A stretch of 64,000 nucleotides of DNA from Litoribacter ruber (GTDB taxonomy: Bacteria; Bacteroidota; Bacteroidia; Cytophagales; Cyclobacteriaceae): NCBI RefSeq assembly GCF_018500185.1, contig NZ_JAHBGI010000001.1, positions 434,001-498,000 of the forward strand, in the 5' to 3' direction. The translations under genes were made by a program, and so were the position numbers. This document shows positions 18,529 through 28,156 of this stretch, piece by piece. Within the stretch, counting starts at the first letter, position 1; each line of letters opens with the position of its first letter. The notes under the pieces were generated by a model that saw nothing but the letters and a program-made list of their open reading frames with translations, was not told where the DNA came from and ran no database searches.

Positions 18529-19343
18529 TTGGGTAATATCAAAAGCGGCATAGAGCCATCGTGAATCAGGTCGTTGAGCATAAAGTTTCTGAAAAGCTGG
18601 TCGTTCAGCGTCCGGCTTCCCTTTTGGGCTACCAAGTAGGAGTTGGGAATGGCATGGACGTGCGATTTGATTTCTTTGAAAGCATCTGCTCCATGATAAA
18701 TCTTATAGGTGGCCCCCCAATCTCTGAATCTTTCCTCAAGCAAAAGCAAGTATGCAGAGCTGCTGTCAGGATTATCGTTTTTGGTTACCACGGTGATAAA
18801 TTCCAGCTTCACCCGGAATGGTTTGAAGGTTTCAAGCATATGTTGGAGACTATCCTCATTGACAGGAAAGCGGTAGCTTACCGCCACTACAAATTTGGAC
18901 GGTTCAAAGGAAGTCAGATTGGAGGGGATGGCAATGATAGGCTTGTTGGTTTCCTCAATGATTTTGGTCACCGTGCTGCCGATCAATAGCTTTTTTAAAA
19001 ATCCAGTTCCTTTTAGGCCCAGCATGACAATGTCATCATGTCCCATTACAGACCGCTCATTCAAAATCTTTGACAGGTTTTTTTCAGTCACCAAGAGTGA
19101 AACTTCCTCCTCAGCTAGTCCGACTGTATGTATAAGTTCGAGCATTTTGCTGGTGGCAGCTTCTTTTTCATGACTGATCAGCTGTTCTCTGCTTTCCAGG
19201 TCTGATAGGGAAGGAACCAAGCTAGGGACTTGATGGACTAATGTGATTTTAGACTCCAGCTGTTTGGCCAGCAAATGCGCCAGCTTTACCAGAGGTTCAG
19301 AAAATTTCGAAAAATCTATTAGAAGGATCAGGCGCTTTTTCAT
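18525..19343 (-). CDS. Tandem universal stress protein
   Basis: 272 aa from the ATG at 19343, chosen because MKKRLILLIDFSKFS begins the first USP strand directly; an in-frame upstream ATG at 19400 would add 19 residues unlike the family. There are two UspA-like halves. The first ends with GLKGTGFLKKLLIGSTV, resembling the ATP-binding G-2x-G-9x-G-S motif. It is translationally coupled (4-bp overlap) to the CPA2 antiporter, so it may tune that transporter. Confidence 0.85.
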   Translation of the reverse strand: MKKRLILLIDFSKFSEPLVKLAHLLAKQLESKITLVHQVPSLVPSLSDLESREQLISHEKEAATSKMLELIHTVGLAEEEVSLLVTEKNLSKILNERSVMGHDDIVMLGLKGTGFLKKLLIGSTVTKIIEETNKPIIAIPSNLTSFEPSKFVVAVSYRFPVNEDSLQHMLETFKPFRVKLEFITVVTKNDNPDSSSAYLLLLEERFRDWGATYKIYHGADAFKEIKSHVHAIPNSYLVAQKGSRTLNDQLFRNFMLNDLIHDGSMPLLILPK

Positions 19344-19503
19344 ATTAGTTGAAGTGGTTAAAGTCCATATGAAGTTAACAATTTTAAAAATGGAGTTCAA
19401 ATGGAAATTTTATTTTATAATTAAGGGCAGTCCTTAGTGAATTAAATTTTCCAGGCTTAATTTAATTTATCGATAAGCAACTTTTTTGTAATGTTTATGC
19501 ATA

Positions 19504-19511
19504 TATATTTG
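19504..19511 (+). promoter_or_regulatory. -7 box (TATATTTG) for the fatty acid desaturase
   Basis: Exact TAnnTTTG match 27 bp upstream of the ATG at 19539, with a TTTG at 19485-19488 at somewhat short spacing. Confidence 0.5.
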
Positions 19512-19538
19512 TTCTTATAATTCATCATACAATTTTAC

Positions 19539-20636
19539 ATGCAATCTCCCCTTAAATTTATTGATTCAAATAATTCAAGTTTTTTTTTGACTGTCCGCAA
19601 CAGGGTAGATCACTACTTTGAAAAAAATGGGATATCCAGACGAGCCAACTTTCAAATGGTGGCCAAAACGGTGATATATATCACTTTATTCATTTCTCTT
19701 TACTTACTAATTATTCTTCAGGTCTTCCCCCTTTTCCTTTTATTGGTATTGGCCATATGCCTGGGCATGACCATGGCATTTATTGGGTTCAATATCTGTC
19801 ATGATGCCCTGCACGGCTCATATTCTTCCAAGCCATGGGTCAATAAGTCATTGGGCTTGTTGTTTAATATAATCGGGGCCAACGTTTACATTTGGAATAT
19901 CACTCATAATAAAATCCACCATACCTATACCAACATTATAGGCCATGACGGGGATCTGGAAGTGGCTCCCGGTATGGTGAGGGTGTCCCCAATCGAAAGA
20001 CATAAACCGATCTATCGATACCAACACATCTATGCCTTTTTTCTATATGCATTGGCCTCTATGTCTTGGTTTTTCAGAAAAGATTATCTCAAATTTTTCC
20101 AGAAAAAGATCGGGCAACATGAGAATAACCACCCCACAATCGAGTATTTCAATCTCTTTTTTTACAAATTTATTTATTACACCCTTTTCATCATATTGCC
20201 ATTGGTATTTATGGATATCACCTGGTGGCAATACCTAATCGGCTTTTTTGCACTCAATTTTGCTGAGGGGCTGGTGTTGGGATTGGTGTTTCAATTGGCC
20301 CACTTGGTCGAGCAGACCTCTTTCCCCCAGCCGGAGGAGAACGAAAACATAGAAGAGGCCTGGGCGCAACACCAGATGAGAACAACGGCCAATTTTGCCA
20401 GGAAAAGCAAATTAGCTACCTTTCTTTGCGGGGGACTCAACTGTCAGGTCGAACACCACCTGTTTCCTAAAATCTGCCATATCCATTACCCAGCCATTTC
20501 GGATATTGTCAAGCAGACGGCCTTGGAGCATGACCTGCCCTATTACGAGAACAAAACCTTTATCTCTGCGCTTAAGTCCCACGCAAATTTTCTGAAGAGA
20601 ATGGGGCGGCCACAAAACGAAAGTTTAAGCCATTAA
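19539..20636 (+). CDS. Membrane fatty acid desaturase
   Basis: Integral-membrane, non-heme diiron desaturase of 365 aa. The three histidine boxes are HDALHG (88-93), HNKIHH (123-128) and QVEHH (about 306-310), the set seen in linoleoyl-CoA/front-end-type desaturases. Transmembrane stretches lie before box 1 and between boxes 2 and 3. There is no fused cytochrome b5. It should introduce double bonds into acyl-lipid or acyl-CoA chains; together with the soluble desaturase at 1753 it gives two routes to unsaturation. Monocistronic with its own terminator. Confidence 0.92.
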   Translation: MQSPLKFIDSNNSSFFLTVRNRVDHYFEKNGISRRANFQMVAKTVIYITLFISLYLLIILQVFPLFLLLVLAICLGMTMAFIGFNICHDALHGSYSSKPWVNKSLGLLFNIIGANVYIWNITHNKIHHTYTNIIGHDGDLEVAPGMVRVSPIERHKPIYRYQHIYAFFLYALASMSWFFRKDYLKFFQKKIGQHENNHPTIEYFNLFFYKFIYYTLFIILPLVFMDITWWQYLIGFFALNFAEGLVLGLVFQLAHLVEQTSFPQPEENENIEEAWAQHQMRTTANFARKSKLATFLCGGLNCQVEHHLFPKICHIHYPAISDIVKQTALEHDLPYYENKTFISALKSHANFLKRMGRPQNESLSH

Positions 20637-20661
20637 GGAAGCAAAAAATATGACAATGAAA

Positions 20662-20690
20662 AAAAAACAGGCTTTTACAGCCTGTTTTTT
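20662..20690 (+). terminator. Rho-independent terminator of the desaturase gene
   Basis: Arms AAAAAACAGGC (20662-20672) and GCCTGTTTTTT (20680-20690) pair perfectly around a 7-nt loop with a T-rich tail. Confidence 0.9.
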
Positions 20691-20759
20691 TTATTCTTAA
20701 TAAGATCTGATCGGCTTCAAAATAGGCCTATCGCCATGCTGCTATCGCCTGTTTTCTAG

Positions 20760-21656
20760 TTAGTGCATGGTCTTGAAGCCCGGCTCATAGATGATCCGCA
20801 CAAAGGAGCTGAGCCCCTGGATTTCCGTGTTGATGGGAATACCAGAGACGATGCCCACCATCAGGTTTTCGGCCAATGCGAGCCTCATCTGTGGCCGCAT
20901 CACCGTCAGCAGTTTTCCCTGGTTCAATTCCTTGTTGATCTCAAGGCCGATGAAGTTCCGGGTGCCGGTGATCATGTAATGTAGATTGGTGTTAAACTCA
21001 AACACCTGATAGGTTCCCTTGTGGTGGAACTCCTGAATAAACTTTGGTCCTGTATAGATGAGGGTATGGTAATTCCTACCCCACCTTTTTGCCGCTACAA
21101 AAAACGGGTTGTAGATGTTGCCCTGATAGGCTTTTTCCCTGCCCATCCTATCCAGATCTGTCAATTCAAATTCATGGATATATCCCAGCGCCAAGGTGGT
21201 GTTGTGCTTTTCCGAAACCAGGAATGACCACTGAGTAGCCAGTTTCAAGCTTTCTAGCCTGTTGGATGGTTTGCGCACGTCCGAATTGGCCATACTCAAC
21301 GGTTGGCTGTACATGGTTACGGGAAGTTCAATCTCAAAACCAAGCCTATCGATCGGCGCCCATTCGTACTCTACCAATGCTTCAAACTCATTGTAATGCC
21401 GGCCGGCTTTCATGCCCATCCCTACGTTCCACTCCTTTTCGCCCTTTCTGGCACCCAGGTCACGGATCAAATCTATATATAGCGGTTCGGCATGGAGTAC
21501 CTTAGGCTTTTCCCCTTTTACATTTTCCACCTCATATATAAATAAGCTGTCCAAAACAAGGTTTTCTTGCCTCAAGCTGTCTCTATCCGTTTGTGCCATA
21601 GAGAAAAACGGAAGGAGAAACCCCACTAAGAGGATGAGTTTTTTCATAGTTTTCAT
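20760..21656 (-). CDS. Putative outer-membrane beta-barrel protein
   Basis: 298 aa with a Sec signal (MKTMKKLILLVGFLLPFFSMAQ). After a short linker with HAEPLYIDLIRDLGARKGEKE, the chain alternates short amphipathic strands (for example NVGMGMKAG, FEIELPVTMY, NTTLALGYIHEF), suggesting a barrel. It has no clear enzymatic motif and I do not recognise a named family. ATG at 21656 or 21647 are both possible. Single gene, divergent from PEP synthase with 257 bp of AT-rich DNA between them. Confidence 0.65.
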   Translation of the reverse strand: MKTMKKLILLVGFLLPFFSMAQTDRDSLRQENLVLDSLFIYEVENVKGEKPKVLHAEPLYIDLIRDLGARKGEKEWNVGMGMKAGRHYNEFEALVEYEWAPIDRLGFEIELPVTMYSQPLSMANSDVRKPSNRLESLKLATQWSFLVSEKHNTTLALGYIHEFELTDLDRMGREKAYQGNIYNPFFVAAKRWGRNYHTLIYTGPKFIQEFHHKGTYQVFEFNTNLHYMITGTRNFIGLEINKELNQGKLLTVMRPQMRLALAENLMVGIVSGIPINTEIQGLSSFVRIIYEPGFKTMH

Positions 21657-21913
21657 AAAATTAAGCGCGCAAATATATAGAAATGCTTAAGTATTTCTCC
21701 TGTTAAAAATTATTAATTTCCGTAGGTTTTTTTGTTGGCATCCAAGACTATATAAGAGAGGTGATTTGCAAAGCTTTTGAGAGGGTTTATGGAAAATTTA
21801 TGTCAGTTTAAAATAAAGATCTCCCATAAAATTGCTAACTTAAGGTGTTGTTAAGCAAAAGGTTACGATGAGTTTTTTGTGCCGGATTTTTATTTGTCAA
21901 ATATCCCAAAGAC

Positions 21914-24295
21914 ATGACTGTTTTGACCATCTCCTTTCAAAAAATCCGCAACAGCGACGTCTCCCTGGTCGGTGGCAAGAATGCCAGCCTCGGAGAAATG
22001 ATCCACGAACTTGCTCCGCTTGGAGTCAACATTCCTGACGGTTTTGCCACCACGGCAGATGCCTTTAGAAGTTATCTCCATGAAAACGGGCTTGACGCAA
22101 GTCTTTCCCGCCAACTCCAGCAACTGGACAGCAAGGGGCTGGGCAACCTCCAGGAGGTTGGGGCCAAATGCCGGGAACTCATGGCATCGGGCAATTTTTC
22201 CGAAAAGCTCAAGACAGAAATTTTGGAGGCTTACCGTAAACTCCTCGGTCAAGAGGATATATCTGTCGCCGTAAGAAGCAGCGCCACGGCCGAAGACCTT
22301 CCCACCGCCAGTTTTGCCGGCCAACATGACAGCTTTCTCAACATCAAAGGCGAGAGCGAACTGCTGGATGCGGTGAAACGCTGCTACAGGTCCCTTTTCA
22401 ACGACAGGGCGATCAAATACCGGATTGACAACGGGTTTGACCACATGCAGGTGGCCCTTTCGGTGGGGGTACAACGTATGGTGAGATCAGATCTTGGAAG
22501 TGCGGGAGTGGCCTTTACCATCGATCCTGAAACAGGGTTTGAAAAAGTAATCTACCTTACGGCTTCCTGGGGACTGGGAGAGAATGTAGTGCAGGGAGCG
22601 GTGAATCCCGATGAATTCTATATTTTCAAACCCTCCCTCGAAAAGGGCATGAAAAGCATCATCCACCGCAAACTGGGCTCCAAGGAACATAAAATGGTGT
22701 ATGCCGAAAATGCTGAGCGGCCCATCACCAATATCGAAACCGAGCCTTTTGAAAGGGGGATTTTTTCCCTGCAGGACAGGGAAGTGGAAATCCTTGCCCA
22801 GTGGTCCGCTGCTATTGAAAAGCATTATAACCTCCCCATGGACATTGAGTGGGCCAAGGATGGGTTGACAGGGGAGCTTTTCATAGTTCAGGCTAGACCG
22901 GAGACCGTTCATAGGCAGGCCAAAAAGGTGGCCGGGAAGGAGTATAAACTTATGTCAAGGGCTGAGCCGATCTGTAAGGGCAAGGCTGTTGGGCGGTCCA
23001 TCGCCAGCGGAAGGGTTTGTATTGTACATTCCGTGGCTGATGCCAAAAAGGTTAAGAAAGGTGACATCATCGTGGCTGACATCACCAATCCCGATTGGAA
23101 CAATATGTTGCAGAAAGCGATAAGTATCGTTACCAACAAGGGGGGGCGGACCAGCCATGCCTCCATTGTGGCCAGGGAATTGGGAATACATGCTGTGGTC
23201 GGAACAGGTGACGCGACCCAGAAGCTGTATGATGGGCAAATAATCACCGTTTCCTGCATAGAGGGCGACGAGGGCCATATCTATGACGGTAAACTCGATT
23301 GGGAAGAAAAAGAGGTCAGTTTTGAAGCCTTGGAGAGCACCCGGACTAAACCCATGTTCATTTTGGCAGATCCCGAAAAAGCCTTCAGGTTGTCTTTTTA
23401 TCCCAATGAAGGAGTGGGCCTGTTGAGAATGGAATTCATAATTGCCAACAGCATCCGGATCCATCCCATGGCGCTGGTGAAGTTTGGGGAACTGGATGAC
23501 AACAACGATAAGAGAGCTATTCAGGCCATCACCCAACACTATCATGATAAGAAAAAATATTTCGTAGAAAACCTTTCGGAGGCAGTGGCCATGGTTGCAG
23601 CCGCATTTTATCCCAAGGATGTCATCGTCCGAATGAGTGACTTCAAAACCAATGAGTATGCGGAACTCATCGGGGGGAAAAGTTTCGAGCCCCATGAGGA
23701 AAACCCCATGCTGGGATTCCGGGGAGCCTCTCGGTACTACAATGACCAGTACAGGGAAGGCTTTGGACTGGAATGCCAGGCCATGAAAGTGGTCAGGGAT
23801 GAAATGGGCCTTACCAATGTAAAAGTGATGATCCCTTTTTGCCGGACAATCGAGGAGGGCAAAAAGGTGCTGGAGACCATGAAAGAGTTTGGCCTTGAAC
23901 GAGGTGACAACGGTCTTGAGGTATACGTGATGGCCGAGATCCCCAGCAACGTGATTTTGGCCGAGGAGTTTGCGCGGATATTTGACGGTTTCTCCATCGG
24001 TTCCAATGACCTCACGCAACTCACTCTTGGGATAGACCGAGACTCCGCCACCATCAGCGAGCTTTTTGACGAGAACAATGCCGCGGTGAAGCGCATGCTT
24101 TCAGAAGTTATCCGCAGTGCCAAAAAAGCTGGGGTAAAAATAGGTCTTTGTGGGCAGGCCCCAAGTGATTATCCGGAGTTTGCCCAGTTTTTAGTGGAGG
24201 AAGGCATTGACAGCATTTCCTTCAGTTCGGATGCCTTGTTCAGAGGCATAGAAAACATCAAGATCGCTGAGGATAAGGTCAGCAAACCTGCATAA
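21914..24295 (+). CDS. ppsA: Phosphoenolpyruvate synthase
   Basis: Converts pyruvate, ATP and water to PEP, AMP and phosphate for gluconeogenesis. 793 aa, full length. The ATP-grasp domain begins LVGGKNASLGEM (18-29) and has RSSATAEDLP (121-130). The phosphohistidine domain has GGRTSHASIVAREL (410-423) with catalytic H415. The C-terminal PEP-binding barrel has SIGSNDLTQLTLGIDR and LCGQAPSD, including the catalytic Cys. An SDR gene follows after 29 bp and is probably co-transcribed. Confidence 0.96.
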   Translation: MTVLTISFQKIRNSDVSLVGGKNASLGEMIHELAPLGVNIPDGFATTADAFRSYLHENGLDASLSRQLQQLDSKGLGNLQEVGAKCRELMASGNFSEKLKTEILEAYRKLLGQEDISVAVRSSATAEDLPTASFAGQHDSFLNIKGESELLDAVKRCYRSLFNDRAIKYRIDNGFDHMQVALSVGVQRMVRSDLGSAGVAFTIDPETGFEKVIYLTASWGLGENVVQGAVNPDEFYIFKPSLEKGMKSIIHRKLGSKEHKMVYAENAERPITNIETEPFERGIFSLQDREVEILAQWSAAIEKHYNLPMDIEWAKDGLTGELFIVQARPETVHRQAKKVAGKEYKLMSRAEPICKGKAVGRSIASGRVCIVHSVADAKKVKKGDIIVADITNPDWNNMLQKAISIVTNKGGRTSHASIVARELGIHAVVGTGDATQKLYDGQIITVSCIEGDEGHIYDGKLDWEEKEVSFEALESTRTKPMFILADPEKAFRLSFYPNEGVGLLRMEFIIANSIRIHPMALVKFGELDDNNDKRAIQAITQHYHDKKKYFVENLSEAVAMVAAAFYPKDVIVRMSDFKTNEYAELIGGKSFEPHEENPMLGFRGASRYYNDQYREGFGLECQAMKVVRDEMGLTNVKVMIPFCRTIEEGKKVLETMKEFGLERGDNGLEVYVMAEIPSNVILAEEFARIFDGFSIGSNDLTQLTLGIDRDSATISELFDENNAAVKRMLSEVIRSAKKAGVKIGLCGQAPSDYPEFAQFLVEEGIDSISFSSDALFRGIENIKIAEDKVSKPA

Positions 24296-24324
24296 ATCAT
24301 ACTTTTCAACTTAATGATACTCAC

Positions 24325-25080
24325 ATGAAAATGAACTTTGAAAATAAAGTCGCTTTGGTCACCGGAGGGAGTTTCGGTATTGGCCAAGCCACGGCCATAG
24401 CTTTTGCCCGAGAGGGGGCCAAGGTGGTGGTGGTCGACTGGGTGGAGGATTCAAAAACTGTGGATAAGATCAAAAATGAAGGCGGGGATTGTATTTTCAT
24501 TAAAGGGGATATGTCCAGTGAAGAAGATATCAAGAATAAGGTGGAAAAGACCATCAGTCACTACGGCCGCCTTGATTATGCCTTCAACAATGCCGGAGTG
24601 GAAGGATTGACCGCTCCAGTGATCGACTGCACCAATGAAAACTGGGACAAAGTCCTCGGAATAAATCTCAAAGGGGTATGGTGGTGCATGAAGTACCAGT
24701 TGCCCCACCTGATCCAGAACGGGGGCGGGGCCATTGTAAACAATGCCTCGATTGCGGGATTGGTTGGATTTCCCGGTATACCCGCTTATGTGGCATCCAA
24801 GCATGGACTGATAGGCTTGACCAAAAATGCCGCACTCGAATACGCAAAGTCCGGCGTACGGATCAATGTTGTCTGCCCAGGGGTGATCAAAACCCCCATG
24901 ATTGACCGCTTCACCGGAAAAAATAAGGAGGTGGAAAAGCAATTTGAATCCGCCGAACCCATCGGGAGGTTGGGCGAGCCGGAAGAGGTGGCCGATGCGG
25001 TGCTTTGGCTTTGTTCGGAGAGGTCATCCTTTGTCACCGGGCATGCCTTGGCCGTGGACGGGGGCTGGGTGGCGCAGTGA
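24325..25080 (+). CDS. SDR family oxidoreductase
   Basis: Classical short-chain dehydrogenase, 251 aa. It shows the nucleotide-binding TGGSFGIGQA (13-22), NNAGVEG at about 89-95, and catalytic YVASK at about 155-159 with an upstream Ser. The C-terminus is the typical FVTGHALAVDGGW. The acidic residue after strand 2 (VVVDW) suggests NAD+ rather than NADP+. The substrate is unknown. A second in-frame ATG at 24331 would shorten it by two residues. It lies 29 bp behind ppsA. Confidence 0.88.
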   Translation: MKMNFENKVALVTGGSFGIGQATAIAFAREGAKVVVVDWVEDSKTVDKIKNEGGDCIFIKGDMSSEEDIKNKVEKTISHYGRLDYAFNNAGVEGLTAPVIDCTNENWDKVLGINLKGVWWCMKYQLPHLIQNGGGAIVNNASIAGLVGFPGIPAYVASKHGLIGLTKNAALEYAKSGVRINVVCPGVIKTPMIDRFTGKNKEVEKQFESAEPIGRLGEPEEVADAVLWLCSERSSFVTGHALAVDGGWVAQ

Positions 25081-25167
25081 AATGGTAAATAGGGGTGGTG
25101 GTGGCCTGAGTGTTCATAATGAATTTTATAAAGATTGATTTGGAAATCCCTCCTTTCCTATATTGAC

Positions 25168-25210
25168 AAAAAAATGAATCCCCACGGTGCGGGTAAGACC
25201 GAGGGGATTC
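25168..25210 (-). terminator. Terminator of the glycosyltransferase gene
   Basis: Arms GAATCCCC (25176-25183) and GGGGATTC (25203-25210) pair. On the minus strand the hairpin is followed by seven T, and it lies 13 bp past the stop codon. Confidence 0.75.
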
Positions 25211-25222
25211 CTTAAGATTCGG

Positions 25223-26323
25223 CTATTTGGTAACGGCCTTACGAATGGTGACCGGGTCTTTTATCGGATGGGCTTTACCTATTATATTGCTTATCACCCT
25301 AATTGGGGCCAGATGGTCATTGTAGTATTTTTTTGCGCCCTTTTCCAATTTTTTCCGATAGGCCTCATTGGTCAACAGATAGTTTACCGCATCCTCCATC
25401 TCGCTTTCATCTTCTATTAAATGAATGTTTTCTCCATGCTGCAAAGGTTCAGGGAGTTCGTTGATTATGGGGCTGGAAATCATGGCTTTTCCCATGGCTA
25501 GAAACTCACCCAGTTTCCACCCATGGCAATTAAAAACTGAAGGGGTATTGAATACCAGCGCGGATTCATGGGTTTTCTGTAGAAATTCAGGGTGGGAAAC
25601 AAATTTCTTGATTTTCAACTCTTTGAAATCCTTCACCCCTTTGAATTTTTTATAAAAGAAAAAGCCACCCTCAAAGCTGCACAAGGGACTGTTTTTACAT
25701 ATGGTCATAAATTGCTTTCTCAGGTGGTTGGTGCCCAGTTGGCAATTGGCATGTTCCCACAAGGTTGCAATGGTGAAAATGTATGGCTTTCTTTTAGGGC
25801 TGACTGGCCTAGGTGGGTTGACAAATTGGTTGAGATAGGATTTTTCCATCTGGTTTTCATAGGTCCTCACAAAGGTTTTCCAATAAATTCCCGGCTGGAA
25901 GTTAAGCCTGCGGAGATTTTGCAGGCAGTGCCAGTAGGTCTTCCATTTACCCCATATGCGAATGCTAAACCCTGGCCCTATGGACAGCAGCTTAGAGATA
26001 TCCTTTCTGCCACTCAGGTAATCCAAATTGACGTTGATTTTGGCGTAGGTGTCACACCAGCGATAGGCGTGTTCATATACTTCCGGGCTGTCCCTAAAAT
26101 CGATAATATATTTGGTGCTTTTGCCGGCAGATTCCACCACAAATGCTGTATAGTTAAAATACTCTCCATTATCATTTTTTTCACGGTTTTGAAAAAGCTG
26201 TGAAAAGGGGCTTCTTTTAAAGCTCACATTTTTCCGCCCGAAATAATCGTAGAGGCCTACCAAATAGTAGGCAGTGTAGTTGATGCGGGTCGCGGGGTCG
26301 ACAAAAACGTTTACGTTTTTCAT
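25223..26323 (-). CDS. Glycosyltransferase family 1/4-like protein
   Basis: 366 aa, cytoplasmic. The C-terminal part has the nucleotide-sugar-binding layout: FNTPSVFNCHGWKLGEFLAMGKAMISSP (in pieces, at about 257-284), where E and the GK stretch match the GT-B E-x7-E region. The N-terminal half is less conserved. It may add sugars to a cell-surface polymer or a small molecule. No polysaccharide cluster surrounds it, so its acceptor is unknown. Monocistronic with its own terminator. Confidence 0.75.
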   Translation of the reverse strand: MKNVNVFVDPATRINYTAYYLVGLYDYFGRKNVSFKRSPFSQLFQNREKNDNGEYFNYTAFVVESAGKSTKYIIDFRDSPEVYEHAYRWCDTYAKINVNLDYLSGRKDISKLLSIGPGFSIRIWGKWKTYWHCLQNLRRLNFQPGIYWKTFVRTYENQMEKSYLNQFVNPPRPVSPKRKPYIFTIATLWEHANCQLGTNHLRKQFMTICKNSPLCSFEGGFFFYKKFKGVKDFKELKIKKFVSHPEFLQKTHESALVFNTPSVFNCHGWKLGEFLAMGKAMISSPIINELPEPLQHGENIHLIEDESEMEDAVNYLLTNEAYRKKLEKGAKKYYNDHLAPIRVISNIIGKAHPIKDPVTIRKAVTK

Positions 26324-26421
26324 TGAAAAAAATGATTAAGGTGGAAAAAATAGCTTACAGCAATTTAGCTATAAATTATCAAAAATGGAAGCTGAAAACA
26401 GGGAGGATTTCGACAAACTTT

Positions 26422-26856
26422 TCAGTCCTGTTTTATAAAAGCCACCGTTTTTTCATCCTTTTTTCCATCAAAAAACTGGTCCAATACCTGCTGAAAAATA
26501 AGGTCTCCTGTAGCCAAAAGGAATAAGGTGACGCAGGATCGAAGCTTTAAATCATCCGGAGATCCCATTATTTGGTAAGCTGTCCTTTGCCCGTGAGGCA
26601 ACAATAGCTCGCAGCATTCCCGCAAATTGTGACCCAACACTGGATGCTGGTAAAAAGCCTTGGCCTCAGCCAGGTCCCTAATTCCATAAAACTTAGCCGT
26701 ACTACTGTGTCCTAACTGCTTAAGCTGGGGGAATATATACCACATCCAATGGGATACCTTCTTGCCATTTTGGAGCTCTTTCTTGGCTTGGGCCAGACTG
26801 CTGGCTTGGGCCTCAAGGAAGCGGGTAAGCTGGTAAGGATCCTCTACTCGTCCCAT
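26422..26856 (-). CDS. DUF1810 family protein
   Basis: 144 aa, the normal length for this family. The motif KKVSHWMWYIFPQL (about 32-45) followed by GHSSTAKFYGI is characteristic. Function is unknown; members occur as stand-alone cytoplasmic proteins. Its start overlaps the end of the upstream secreted protein gene by 13 bp, so the two are probably co-transcribed. Confidence 0.88.
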   Translation of the reverse strand: MGRVEDPYQLTRFLEAQASSLAQAKKELQNGKKVSHWMWYIFPQLKQLGHSSTAKFYGIRDLAEAKAFYQHPVLGHNLRECCELLLPHGQRTAYQIMGSPDDLKLRSCVTLFLLATGDLIFQQVLDQFFDGKKDEKTVAFIKQD

Positions 26857-27227
26857 GTCACCAAACCTTCGGCTAAGGTATGTCTCTTCTTGGGTTTTTT
26901 GGTTGTCAGTTCCAGAAGGTAATTGAGCTCTTCTGTTTTTTCATCTTTCATGAAAATCTCATTGCTTTCATATCGGATTGCCTGACCAGGCTCCAAGTCA
27001 GAAGTGACGCGGTCAAAGCTGATGTACTTTTTGTTGACTTTTAGGTATACCCGATAGGAACCGCCTTCCAGGGTTTCCTCTCCCTCATTGACTAGTATAT
27101 AGGAGAAATGCTTGCCCTTGTTGTCGGTTTCGTGCACGGTAACCTCCCCCTTTACGGGCAGCTCAGTTTGGCCAAATGCTGAAAGGCTCATCATCAGACA
27201 GGCCAGTGCGGTCATTAATTTTTTCAT
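26844..27227 (-). CDS. Small secreted protein of unknown function
   Basis: 127 aa from ATG at 27227, chosen because MKKLMTALACLMMSLSAFGQ is a clear Sec signal peptide; the in-frame ATG at 27260 adds 11 residues before it. The mature part has beta-strand character (YILVNEG, SYRVYLKVN, YLLELTTKKP) and may be a small beta-sandwich. No family recognised. It overlaps the DUF1810 gene. Confidence 0.65.
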   Translation of the reverse strand: MKKLMTALACLMMSLSAFGQTELPVKGEVTVHETDNKGKHFSYILVNEGEETLEGGSYRVYLKVNKKYISFDRVTSDLEPGQAIRYESNEIFMKDEKTEELNYLLELTTKKPKKRHTLAEGLVTWDE

Positions 27228-27342
27228 GAAATCTGTTAGTAGTTTAATTGGTGTGTTCAATTTAGGGATATATTACGGAAAACGGATTGGCCGAGGGGTA
27301 AAAATGATTGGTTCTAAAAGAAAAATATTGATAATCAAGTGG

Positions 27343-27375
27343 GTAAAAAAAAGAAAGGCTGAACACCAACCTTTC
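27343..27375 (-). terminator. Weak terminator downstream of the DUF1059 gene
   Basis: On the minus strand GAAAGG and CCTTTC (plus coordinates 27370-27375 and 27353-27358) can pair, followed by a run of T. The stem is only six pairs. Confidence 0.45.
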
Positions 27376-27388
27376 AGTTTATCCTTTC

Positions 27389-27586
27389 CTAGGTCATCAC
27401 ATGGCCTTCGGGGTTTTCCTGCATCACTGATTTGATCTTAGTTACCATCTCCGGCGTGATTTCTTTCACGCCATGAACCGTTGTCGCATGTTCGGCGGCA
27501 AGCTGCATTGCTTCCTCCTCGCTTTTGGCCCTGATCACCCCATTGCAATCAAAACCTACATCTCTGCAATAAATGACTTTTTCCAT
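27389..27586 (-). CDS. DUF1059 small protein
   Basis: 65 aa. The pattern YCRDVGFDCNGVIRAKSEEE followed by HATTVHGV matches DUF1059, with two conserved Cys in the N-terminal third that may bind metal. Function unknown. It stands alone between two minus-strand transcripts. Confidence 0.85.
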   Translation of the reverse strand: MEKVIYCRDVGFDCNGVIRAKSEEEAMQLAAEHATTVHGVKEITPEMVTKIKSVMQENPEGHVMT

Positions 27587-27659
27587 GAGTATTTTGCGAT
27601 TGGTTATGATGTAAATTTACTCATTTTCAATGATTTAGTCAATTTGTGCTGGTGAGTTA

Positions 27660-28154
27660 TTAACTTTCAATTGCTGAAAGTAAGCTGTTGATATCCAAAG
27701 CCCTGGTGTACATATCCAATTCCCCCTTGGAGGTTTTGGGCCAAGCCTCGACTGGCCGGTCCCAGTAAAGCTCCACGCCATTGCCGTCGGGGTCGTCGAG
27801 GTACAAAGCTTCAGAAACACCATGGTCGGCAAATCCAGTAAAGGGATAATCGGTCTCCTTGATTCTTTGGTAAATTTGCGCTAGATCTTTTCGTGTAGGG
27901 TAAAGAATGGCCGTATGGAAAAGCCCCGGAGCATTGCGGGGAGCCGCGCTGGCATTTTTGCTAAACCAGACATTCAAGCCTATGTGATGGTGATACCCTC
28001 CTGCGGAAAGGAAAGCTGCTTCCTCCCCAAATTTTTGCTGCAGCTCAAACCCCAACAGTCCACAGTAGAAATCCATGGCCCGTTGCAAATTGGAAACCTT
28101 TAGGTGCACATGCCCAATACGGGTGTGGCTGGGGATTTTATAAGAATTTGTCAT
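27660..28154 (-). CDS. VOC family (glyoxalase/dioxygenase-fold) protein
   Basis: 164 aa with two VOC beta-alpha-beta-beta-beta modules. It resembles the first domain of CatE-type catechol 2,3-dioxygenases. Likely metal ligands are the His in GHVHLKVS (about 14-21), the His in LFHTAILYP and the Glu in GNGVELYWDRP. The substrate is unknown. The upstream zinc peptidase gene ends 2 bp before its start codon, so they form a transcription unit. Confidence 0.85.
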   Translation of the reverse strand: MTNSYKIPSHTRIGHVHLKVSNLQRAMDFYCGLLGFELQQKFGEEAAFLSAGGYHHHIGLNVWFSKNASAAPRNAPGLFHTAILYPTRKDLAQIYQRIKETDYPFTGFADHGVSEALYLDDPDGNGVELYWDRPVEAWPKTSKGELDMYTRALDINSLLSAIES

Positions 28155-28156
28155 GG